Source: Moricandia arvensis (Eukaryota; Streptophyta; Magnoliopsida; Brassicales; Brassicaceae). Taken from it: a stretch of 64,000 bases of DNA. Below the pieces are notes generated by a model, which had not been told where the DNA came from, did not search any database, and was given only the letters and a program-made list of their open reading frames with translations. The position numbers and the translations under genes were made by a program. The stretch covers positions 288,038 to 352,037 of the forward strand of contig CAJHQP010000062.1 of NCBI GenBank assembly GCA_905132765.1, written 5' to 3'. Shown in pieces: positions 55,425 to 64,000 of this stretch; position 1 is the stretch's first letter; each line of letters begins with the position of its first letter.

Positions 55425-57337
55425 TGTGGGGGCTGGAATCCACACCGTCGATTTTCGTAAAGTTAGGAAAGTGAAATCGGAGGAAAGCGAGAAAAACCCT
55501 AATCTTTCCTTGAGATTCTGGATTCTCTACGAGAGCCAACGACAAGTAACCAAACAAATGCCGAAAATGAAAAGATAACAAAAGGAACTCATAGCGAAAG
55601 TTAGATCTTATTTCGAATATGCCTAAAACCTTTACAATCACTACAAGAGGTTATGAAAGCTTTGGTCGCAAGAGCTGTCAGCGAGTTACATAGTTCTAGG
55701 CACCGAAGACCTTAAATCTAGTCGAGTCGCAGCTCAATAACAGAAGACAAAAAAGATACAAAATAGGTTTTGATTGATTTCGGACTGAACCTTATGAAAG
55801 GCTGCCTACGTACCCCTTTCGAGGATGAAGCCGAATGTATTTCAATTGAAAGAATGGACCAAGAGATCGAACTGTCTGAGCAAATTTGTCTGGTAATCGA
55901 GTGCCAATCATAGAAACAGGACATGTCGAGAATAATGCCTAAAGTTTCTAAGTGCAGAGAGTTCTAGGGTGTAAAATTTCATCTAGAGGAATCCCCCCAG
56001 CATCTTCATCCTAGAGTTCCTTATATACTCCCTTGGAGGCAGTTTGCCTCTTCCCGCTTTTTCCCTCGGCTGAATCTATCTCTTTTGGATATTTTCCATT
56101 TTCCTCCGATCATCGTGTTTATCTTCGGAAACTTGACATTTATCTCTTTGAACTTTAACATTTATCTTCTAATGCAAACAAAAGGGATAGACCATCATAA
56201 CGATTGGGCTTGATTTTTAATAAATCATAAGTGGGTTGTTGGTCTCGTTTAAGCCTTTCTCGGGCCGTTTTTTGGACTTCAGCATTTTTACGATTTATCG
56301 AAAGAACGCTCCCAAAAAGACATCGATCCTTAAGGAAACCCAAAATTCTCGTATAAGAGAAACAACTTATGGTGTTTAGTGAACCGTTGTTGTTTTATAC
56401 GATATTTTCGCATCTCTCAAGAGAAGACATGTTCTTACGATTTTTTTCGTAAAGTTTTGACGGTAACTCCGATCGAGATGAAACAAGAAACAGTTTGAAC
56501 GAGGATTGGAAAGGAGGATCTCGGAACAGGATGAATCAGACTTAGATAAATTCACTTGACCCACTTTGCTCGTTAGACGAGATGGATGGATCCACCTCAC
56601 CCAACGGGCGAATTGGAGGACGTGAAGGATCCACTTCGCCCGTCGGGCAAGGTGGATTGGTCCACCTTGCACGACGGGCGAAGTGGAGGTCATGAAGGAT
56701 CCACTTCGCCTGTCGTGCGAGGTGGATCGATGCACCTTACCAGACGGGAGAGGTGGATCGATCCACCTTGCCTGATGGGCGAAGTGGAGTTTGTGAAGGA
56801 TCCCCTTCGCCCGTCGGGCGAAGTGGAGGTCTTGAAGGATCCACTTCACCCGCCGGGCGAAGTGGAGGTCGTGAAGGATCCACTTTGCCCGTCGGGCGAG
56901 GTGGACCGGCCCACCTTGCTCAACGGGTGAAGTGGATTATCCACCTCGCCTGATGGGCGAAGTGGAAATTGTGAAGGATCCACTTCTCCCGTCGGGCGAG
57001 GTGGACCGAAGTAGATTTTGTTGTGATATGATGTCTTGTTTTGGATGTTCGAATCGTTTTCCAAAAGATCGTGTAATCTTTCTTAGTGTTTTCGAGTTTA
57101 CAGGAAGCGTTTAGTGACTTCTTACTTACATACGAAATGTTTCGGTTACTTCGTATACCTACGGGAAGGGTTCGGGTAACTCTGTAAGCTTATACGAAGT
57201 GTTTAGGTAACTTCGTATGTTTATACAAAGCATTAAGGTCACTTTGTATTTTTCGTAAGAAGTTGCTAAGTTTCCGTTAAAACATTTTCCGGGAATTTTA
57301 GGCATTGATTTCGTTGTGACCGGTTTTAACACTAACA
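55425..57337 (-). mobile_element. Solo Tat LTR (1913 bp) with TSD AGGAC
   Basis: The + strand start is TGTGGGGGCTGGAATCC at 55425 and the end TTTTAACACTAACA at 57337. AGGAC lies at 55420-55424 and 57338-57342. It carries a TATATAA box on the minus strand (56021-56027). Sequence shared with the Tat LTR at 8881 in inverse orientation includes the AAATGTCAAGTTTCCGAAGA-type tract (about 56120-56165), and TTGATTTCGTTGTGAC matches the LTR at 4174. There is no internal region, so it arose by LTR-LTR recombination. Confidence 0.9.
56560..57010. repeat. Tandem palindrome array in the solo LTR, CCACTTCGCCC type
   Basis: About fourteen units with core CTTCGCCCGTCGGGCGAAG and arms CCA/TGG. They are arranged with short spacers (GAGGTCGTGAAGGAT, AT) so that units alternate between close (about 26-bp) and wider (about 40-bp) spacing. 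Same U3 position and design as the arrays at 5041, 9119 and 16608, but different arms. Confidence 0.9.
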
Positions 57338-57642
57338 AGGACTTGCTTGGGGAGGAACTAAAGGAACTGAAAAGTGGGACAAAGAGTGGAGAAGGAGCAA
57401 AAGAAGTTCTTGGATAGGTTTGGGTCAAAGCTAGGAATTCATATAGAGCATCTTCATCCAAGTTCCAGAGAAAGAATGAAGTCCCTTTGGGATCGCAGCA
57501 GGAAAAGAAAGAACTCTCTCATCGGGGAGTCTCAAGACGACGTATTGCATCATCTTAGGAAAGGGAACGCTTTGGCTCTCACCGTTCAAATGCAGCTAAA
57601 GTTTCAAAAGGCAGTCATCGCAGGCATAATGGTTCGTAGGGG

Positions 57643-60600
57643 CCCAAGAACACCTCCCACCAGCATCCATGAGGACACTCAGTTGGAACTGTCAAGGGAT
57701 TGGGAACGACCTCACAGTTCGGCGCCTAAAGGAGATGTGTCAAAAACATCACCCAGGACTTGTGTTCCTTTCTGAAACAAAGAATAAAAGGCCATTGTTG
57801 TAGAACATTCAGGCTGACTTAGGTTTTGATCACTTGTTTCCCGTTGAACTACTTGGTCTCAGCGGAAGATTAGCTTTGTTTTCTATGGATGAATTTCAAA
57901 TAATTTTTTTGTTTTCGATAATATAATGGTTGATGTTGAAGCAATCAGTGATGGAGTAAAAGTCTTCATGACGTTTGTTTATGGGGATCTTGTATTAGAA
58001 CGTAGAGAACAAGTGTGGGAACGTCTTACGCGTTTTGCCACCACAAGAGTTGGTCCTTGATTTATGATAGGTGATTTAAATGAAATAATCGGTCATAATG
58101 AAAAGGAGGGAGGAAGGAGGCGCTCAGATAGCTCTTTCATACCTTTTAGACAAATGTTGAAGGATTGTGGTATGCTGGAATTCTCATTCACTGGAAACAT
58201 GTTTTCATGGTTTGGAAGAAGAGGAAGTTCAAGAACCGTCATGTCCTACCGGATATTCTCACCAAACCAACGCAATCAAGGAAGAAATTTAAATTTGATA
58301 AGCGCTAGATAGATAATGAGGAATTGAGGAAGATTATTCTTGATGGATGGAACTCATCTGAACTCTCATCGGAAGTGAACATCATGGATCATATTTCTAG
58401 CTGTCTAAGAGCTTTGAGTAAATGGAGGGAGAAAAACAAAAATTCTGAGAAGCAAGTAGAGGAGCTAAAAGAGAGGGTTGAAAGGTTTTATTCGGATAAC
58501 AATGCAACAACAAAGGAGATTTCGGTGGGGTTAAAGGAATTATCGGATGCTCTTAAGGCAGAAAAAAATATTCTTGAAACAAAAAAATCACGCTCTTTGG
58601 CTACGAAAGGGAGACCAAAACTCCAAATTTTTCCACGATTTGACAAAACAGAGGCGAGCGAGAAATGGTATTACGAAGCTATTAGATGAAAATGGTAATA
58701 TGGTTGAAGATGAGGGATTGGTAGTCATTGCGACCAGTTATTTTAGACATCTATTTGAGTCCACAAACCCAAAGGAGATAGAAGAGGCTTTGGCCAATTT
58801 AACGACAACAATCACGGGTCCAATAAATGAAGAGCTAACAGCCCCGATATATGAATGGAAGGTGAAATTAGCTCTTTTTGCTATGCACCCAGAAAAAGCA
58901 CCCGGACAGGATGGAATGACTGCTATATTTTATCAAAAGTTTTGGGATATTGTTAAAGATGATTTAATTCGTATGGTTAATCAATTTCTGTTTGACGGCA
59001 TTATGGCACCAGGGATCACTGATACAAATATATGCCTCATTCCAAAAAAGGATAAACCAAAAGATGTGCCCAATTTTAGATATATTATCATGTGCAATGT
59101 CAGCTACAAAATAATATCCACGGTCTTATACCATAGACACAAGAAGATTTTGCCAAATCGGATATCTGAAACCCAATCAGCCTTTGTAGCTGGAAGACAA
59201 ATCACAGATAATATTATGATTGCTCAAGAGATGTTTCATACACTAAGGACTAAACCAATTGGAAGAGACAAAAGAATGGCAATAAAGACAGATATGAACA
59301 AAGCCTACGATAGGATGGAGTGGAAGTTCATTAAAGCGGTAATGAAGAAAATGGGATTCTCAAGTACTTGGATTGACTAGATTATGCGGTGCATTACCAC
59401 GGTTAAGTACAAGGTTCTGATGAATGGACAACCCAGAGGAAATATAGTACCAGAAAGAGGTCTACGTCAAGGAGATCTTTTGTCTCCTTTCATTTTTATT
59501 CTATGCACGGAAGCGCTCGTTAGCCTTCTAAATCATGCGGAGGATATTGGGAAGATAACAGGAATGTGTGTTGCACGCGCAAGCCCCTCTATCTCCCATC
59601 TCCTTTTTGCTGATGATAATCTTTTCTTTTATAAGGCGGAGCCTTGTGAATGCGAAGAAGTAATGAAAGTAGTAAGGAAATATGGACAAGTATATGGACA
59701 ATGCATTAATTTTGAAAAATCTTCTATGCCCTTTGACAAGAAAATCCCAGAAACTCTATAAGGCAAAAAATCAAAGACTCTCTTGGGATTCAAAATGAAG
59801 GGGGTATGGGATCCTACCTAGGTATTCTAGAAGTTATAAGTGGGTCCAAGTGTAAGTTATTTTCCTATCTAAAGGATAAGCTGATGAACATGGTGAATAG
59901 ATGGATAGGAAGTTGGCTATCTAAAGGAGGAAAGGAAATATTAATAAATTCTATATTGTTAGCCCTCCCAACGTGTGTTATGTCTAGCTTCCTCCTTCCA
60001 AACGAAACTTGTGAGAACTTGGCAAGTGCCATTGCACAATTCTGGTGGAGTTCTAACCCGCCAAAACGTGGAATTCATTGGGCAAAATGGGAGAAGATGT
60101 GTCTACCTATAGAGGAGTGAGGAATTGGAATTCGTATAATTCATGAGTATAATTTGGCCCTCCTAGCAAAGCAACTTTGGAGTCTGGTCCAGAATCCTGA
60201 TTCATTAGTCGCACAAGTTTTGAGGGGAATGTATTATAAAATGAGCACACCTCTGCGTGTTGAACCAGTTACTAACCCATCGTATATGTGGACTAGCATT
60301 TTTTCCGCAAGAGATTTATTGCTTTTAGGTGCTCGGAACAAGTTTCATAGGAGGGATACTTTCTGCTCGACCTACACAAAAAAGGGCAGTATACGGTAAA
60401 ATTTGGGTATTGGGTGGCACGCAATATTCTGAAAACTAGAGTGGATAAGAAGATAAATGAACCGAGTATCACAAAATTACAAGCCTTTGCTTGGAAGATA
60501 AAAGCTCCTCAAAAAAATTGTCATCTTATTTAGCAATTAATAACAGGCCATGTGGCGGTGACACGAAAATTGAATTACCGACATATGAGATGCGATAATT

Positions 60601-61385
60601 ATTGTCCAGGATATGGGGAACCGGAAGAAATGGTAACTCATGCAATTTTTGAGGGCACTCGCTGTCAAGGACACCGTCTTGTCCAAACATCTTTCCGACG
60701 TCGAGCATTCACAAATATGGAATACATGTTCTGGAGGAAGAATAGATTTTAGTATTTGTCACTGGACAGAGATCCCTACACATGGTTAATATGGTATATA
60801 TGGAAAGCTCGGAATGATAAACTCTTTAGAGGAACTGATAGAGATCCCTTGAAACTAGTCAGATATGCAGAAAGCAAATATCAGGCCTGGTATAATGCAA
60901 ATAAGATGGTATCTTTACCACAACAAGAGTCTTCCTTAGAAGATTCCCGAATCCAAAGCGTACATAATATATGCATGATTGATGGGTCGTGGACCTCCAA
61001 CTCGCAATTTAGTGGATGCGGATGGGTGTAGAAGGATAGTCACAGGAAGACGCAACTGATGGGAACGCGGAACTTAGCGAGAAGAGAAGCAGCGTTGCAT
61101 ACGGAATTAGAGGTATTGAGATGGACAATAAAATGTATGGTTCAGCATTCGGCATGCCAAAATTTTGAGACAGATTGCAAGGACCTGATTACAATGCTAA
61201 AGAATCCTCAAGAATGGCCAAGTTTTGCTACTGAACTGGAAGCTATCAAGGTGATTCAACTTTTGTTACCGGAATTCAAGATCTCTTACATCCCACGGAC
61301 GCACAATGGAATAGCCGATTCCTTAGCTAGGACAACTCGTTCCTTTCACCGCAACTCTTTACTTTGGTTGTTCTATTCCGGTTAA
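57643..61385 (+). pseudogene. LINE ORF2: endonuclease, reverse transcriptase, zf-RVT, RNase H
   Basis: Endonuclease: FLSETKNK near 57763 (catalytic Glu) and MIGDLNEIIGHNEKEGG at 58064; the C-terminal endonuclease part after GRRGSSRTV is missing and the frame breaks. RT: 58547-59380 (MHPEKAPGQDGMTAIFYQKF, ISETQSAFVAGRQITDNIMI, KTDMNKAYDRMEWKFIKAVM), a stop at 59378, then 59384-59761 (GLRQGDLLSPFIFILCTEAL, HLLFADDNLFFYKAEP with intact FADD). 59806-60399 is the thumb and connection, 60552-60720 the zf-RVT region, and 60756-61385 includes an RNase H (MIDGSWTSNSQFSGCGW, NFETDCKDLITMLKN). At least eight breaks; inactive. Confidence 0.88.
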
Positions 61386-61416
61386 GTTTGAGTAACTGGG
61401 TAACCTTTTGTCATTC

Positions 61417-61426
61417 AAAAAAAAAA
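61417..61426 (+). other. LINE poly-A tail
   Basis: Ten A immediately before the right target duplication. Confidence 0.8.
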
Positions 61427-61438
61427 CTTACTCTTGTC

Positions 61439-63540
61439 CTATTTTCATTAGAAACATTTCGGCATCTTTGCGCGAAAGAACTTTCATTCCTTCAACGATT
61501 AGACGACATTCTGCATTATTAGCACAGTATTAGTAATAATAAATTAAAACTTGAATCATAAATACACAATAATTTTGTTTATCTTAATTATTATTAGTGT
61601 TAAAAGTATATATCTTACTTTCTCTTTTAAAATTTTACTAGGTCGGGATCTGCACAATATTTTATATAAAAGTTATATTATGTATTATTATTTATTTTAT
61701 GTTTTCTACATACTATGAAATAATAAAATAATAATATATATTGAGCAATTGAGAAATCAGTAACTATTACATTTATATTTAAATTGCGTGCACATAAAAA
61801 TCGAACGATCACTCTTGTTTATTAAAGATCATTTTATGGTAAATAAAAAATCAGCTTTATCTATTGTATATGATATAAATTTAAATTTAAATAATATTAA
61901 CATAGATATATAATATATTTTTAATATGGCTATTTACTAAATAAATTTTCTAATCATATGGTTTTATGATTATTAGCATCCTTTTATAACAAATTTTAAA
62001 GCATTGATAATTCTTTTTAGTGTGGGATATTTAATAATTTAAGTAATTTATAATCATTTTTAAAAATTCAATGCAAATTTTAAAATTAAGATAATAACTT
62101 CTAAATATTTATTTAATGAATATCAAAATATAAGTATGTATATTTATATGGTATGCAGCTTAATTTATATGATATAAAATATATATATAAACACTTATTA
62201 AGTAAAAAAATTTACTTATGTGATTTTATAATCATTTGTATTTTATTGTAGAAAAAATCAAACCATTGATCACTAAAGTTTATGTGAGACTTTTAACAGT
62301 TTGGTAATTTATACTCGTTTTTTAATTCAAAATACAAAATATACAAAAAATATAAATTGTATATATGGTTATTGTAATTATTAATTTTAATAACAAAGAT
62401 TTAGACAAAAATGATATATGGTATACAAATTGTTAGAAAATTTTTATTATTAGAAATTATTATTTGTTATATATATGTTAAACACTTTAGATAATTTTGT
62501 AGCTTTTATTTATGGAAATAATGATGAAAATTTTTGAAGATTAATAAGAGATTTTATGGTTAGTTTAATGAAAATTATAGTTTATATTTGGATGGACCAT
62601 CTTAGTTTTTAAGAACTCTAAAAAATCATCCCATAACGACACGTATCATATTACCAAAGTTGCAATGCTTCTTTTCTAATATATGAAGGATATTTCAATA
62701 TTATTTATTTATGGAACATTATCTAGTATAAGAATTTTTTATTATGTAGACACTATTGTGTTTTAACATTATTTCATTTGATAAATCAATTTTCTAAACA
62801 CACATAGTTCTCTAAGCACACAAAATCTATTATTTTAAAATATTTCAAACAGAATAAATAGAAAATTAACAATAATTTACATAATATATCAAACACAACT
62901 TAAATTTTGCTTACACTATTTAAATTAAATAACTAAGTTTTGATATATGTATATATTCGTTTATATTATGTATATTACATATATTTTATATGGGAATTTA
63001 CCAAATATGAATCAAAACTTGATTTTAAATGCAAAAGTATACCCAAACATCAATAAGATGCAAAATAATCCAAAAGCCATTTGAAATTACAATCATCCCC
63101 TTGTGACCAAACAAAACCTAAATTTTATTTTTATGAATATAACTTTGGTAAGTCTTCTGAGTCTTCTAAGTTTGTGTAAGTCGTCTGAAAGTCGTCTCAT
63201 ATAGTTGATCTTAAAAATAATTTATATTTTTTATAAAAAAATCTTGGAAGAAAAATTGAAATCATGTAATTATAAATATTTGTAAATGATATAAATTAAG
63301 ATATAGTAAAACTGAATTATTTTCAACATAGATGAGTGAATGTAGTGTGTCATGGTATCCTTTAACTTAGGGTTTGGTAACATATGTTGTAGTATTATTT
63401 GTATTCTTATGGTTAGTTTTCGGAAGCTTAACCTTTTTTGAAAAATTAAATTTTGACATATATGTCTTTAATTTTTCTATATTAAACATTTTCAAAATTG
63501 ATTTAAATTTTATGAATTTTTCTAATTAGTTAGTTATTTT
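61439..63540. other. AT-rich intergenic DNA
   Basis: Very AT-rich, with no ORF above background, no repeat structure and no RNA gene that I can support. GTCTTCTGAGTCTTCTAAG and GTCGTCTGAAAGTCGTCTC at about 63155-63195 are forerunners of the AGTCTTC words in the next feature. Confidence 0.5.
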
Positions 63541-63562
63541 AAGTTTATGGTTTGAGTGACTT

Positions 63563-63729
63563 AAGTCTTCCAACAAATTATACACTAGAAAACTTTAAGT
63601 CTTCCAACAAATAATACACTAGAAGACTTTTGTGGAAGTCTTCTAAGCGAACAGTAAATTTAGGGTCTAGAAGACTTTCAAGTAAGTCTTCCTGGAGGTA
63701 TTCTATTAGAAGACCTACTTGAAAGTCTT
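63563..63729. repeat. AGTCTTC/GAAGACT repeat and hairpin
   Basis: A 34-bp tandem pair (63563-63596 and 63597-63630, AAGTCTTCCAACAAAT.ATA) is followed by an inverted repeat. The left arm AGACTTTCAAGTAAGTCTTC (63672-63691) and right arm GAAGACCTACTTGAAAGTCT (63709-63728) match at 19 of 20 positions across a 17-bp loop. Similar words are common in crucifer intergenic DNA. Confidence 0.8.
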
Positions 63730-63771
63730 TTGAGTCAAAAATATTTACTTTTATTAGAATTTTTGTCTCCT

Positions 63772-64000
63772 TATATAAAGAAAAATTTACACATTCTCTC
63801 TCTTCCTCTCAAATGGCTGCAACAGAAATGTAATTTTCTAATTCTAAAACTCTTCAACTTCTCTCTAATCTCTTTGAACTTTACAAAAAACAAACGTTAT
63901 ATCAATTTCTCATTTTTATCTTATGTCTTTCTCATTGATTTATTTTGTTTTTGCAGGTTTTTCATCACATAGTTCTCATCTTCCATTCCTTTAAAGGTAG
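63772..64000 (+). promoter_or_regulatory. Promoter-like stretch with short leader and possible intron
   Basis: TATATAAA at 63772-63779, a CT-rich leader (TTCTCTCTCTTCCTCTC), then ATGGCTGCAACAGAAATG at 63813. Reading stops at once unless GT (63830) to AG (63956, after TTTTTGCAG) is spliced. Even then only a ten-residue peptide results. It may be the 5' end of a gene or element continuing outside the window. Weak. Confidence 0.3.

Larger units (their letters stand above)
54073..57416 (+). pseudogene. LINE ORF1 (DUF4283-type with zinc knuckle), interrupted
   Basis: The ATG at 54073 opens a DUF4283-like domain (LIGKILNPKKQTVEKLINTM, FLFNFTTEEDFQLVLCQGPF, WISFWVEITGIPLHLW-like text, GRLGRIDTVDLSAGRM). 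A zinc-knuckle region follows (IQIKYKKLFKHWTTCGM), where a frameshift near 54690 gives THEGSYCPMKE in the next frame. The first Cys of the knuckle appears to be Trp. The basic/acidic tail follows (54969-55424, ending MDYEDLDED), is cut by the solo LTR, and resumes after the AGGAC duplication at 57343 (LGEELKELKSG) to a stop at 57416. An in-frame stop also lies at 54960. It probably encoded an RNA-binding chaperone. Confidence 0.8.
53346..61426 (+). mobile_element. Near full-length L1-type LINE (about 6.2 kb) holding a solo LTR
   Basis: Target duplication CTTACTCTTGTC preceded by A-rich sequence at 53334-53345 and 61427-61438. The 3' end is an A10 tract (61417-61426). Inside are a 5' UTR (53346-54072), ORF1 (54073-) and ORF2 (to 61385). 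With the 1.9-kb solo LTR and its extra TSD removed, about 6.16 kb remains, a full L1 length. Both ORFs carry stops and frameshifts. Confidence 0.85.

Noticed and set aside
1..64000. tRNA, rRNA or other structural RNA genes
   Set aside because: I saw no convincing tRNA A/B boxes with cloverleaf pairing or rRNA sequence. Primer-binding sites explain the tRNA-like stretches. A tRNAscan or Rfam search would settle it.

Overview
This window looks like plant repeat heterochromatin, most likely pericentromeric DNA of a Brassicaceae species. I find no convincing cellular gene, tRNA or rRNA. Nearly all supportable coding sequence is retroelement pol, gag or LINE ORF, broken by stops, frameshifts and deletions. 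The plant and crucifer assignment is inference. It rests on Athila/Tat Ty3-gypsy elements, a CRM-like chromovirus, an Ale-like Copia element, plant L1 LINEs with DUF4283-type ORF1 and RNase H tails, and short AT-rich TIR elements.

Layout. 1-8400 is a jumble of minus-strand Athila-type LTRs and Tat-lineage gag and pol fragments, including a Tat LTR (4174-5456) inside an Athila-type LTR. 8401-27030 is a plus-strand Copia element whose gag is split by a Tat element (8881-23854, TSD CTACA). The 3' LTR of that Tat element is split in turn by a minus-strand CRM-like element (17328-23136, TSD ACTCC). 27041-38047 is a minus-strand Athila element with gag, protease, RT, RNase H, integrase and an Athila ORF in env position. 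Its 3' LTR is complete, its 5' LTR is truncated, and a 284-bp MITE sits inside it. 38048-38460 is a Copia RNase H scrap on the opposite strand. 38700-42350 is the 3' part of another Tat element with an antisense ORF. 42800-53003 holds TIR elements, two decayed LINEs and a Tourist-like MITE in AT-rich DNA. 53346-61426 is an almost full-length L1 LINE with target duplication and poly-A, interrupted by a complete solo Tat LTR (55425-57337, TSD AGGAC). 61440-64000 is AT-rich and non-coding, ending in a hairpin repeat next to a promoter-like stretch.

Two signals stand out beyond ordinary transposon annotation. First, the Athila element is studded with pairs of the palindrome TCGATCGA (or one- to three-base variants) spaced exactly 24 bp apart. 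About ten such pairs occur in 11 kb, in LTR, UTR, gag, protease-RT linker, RNase H-integrase linker and env-position ORF; in coding parts they appear as 8-residue SIDG-type repeats. Second, Tat LTRs of three subfamilies each carry, in U3, a tandem array of about 20-25 bp palindromes with a shared CGCCC/GGGCG core but different outer arms (TAGT.., CCAACT.., CCACTT..). The architecture is conserved while the arm sequence has turned over.

How the parts work together: the genes here do not form a pathway. Each block is a separate mobile element or its remains, and the nesting gives a relative order of insertion: Copia, then Tat, then CRM; LINE, then Tat LTR; Athila, then MITE.
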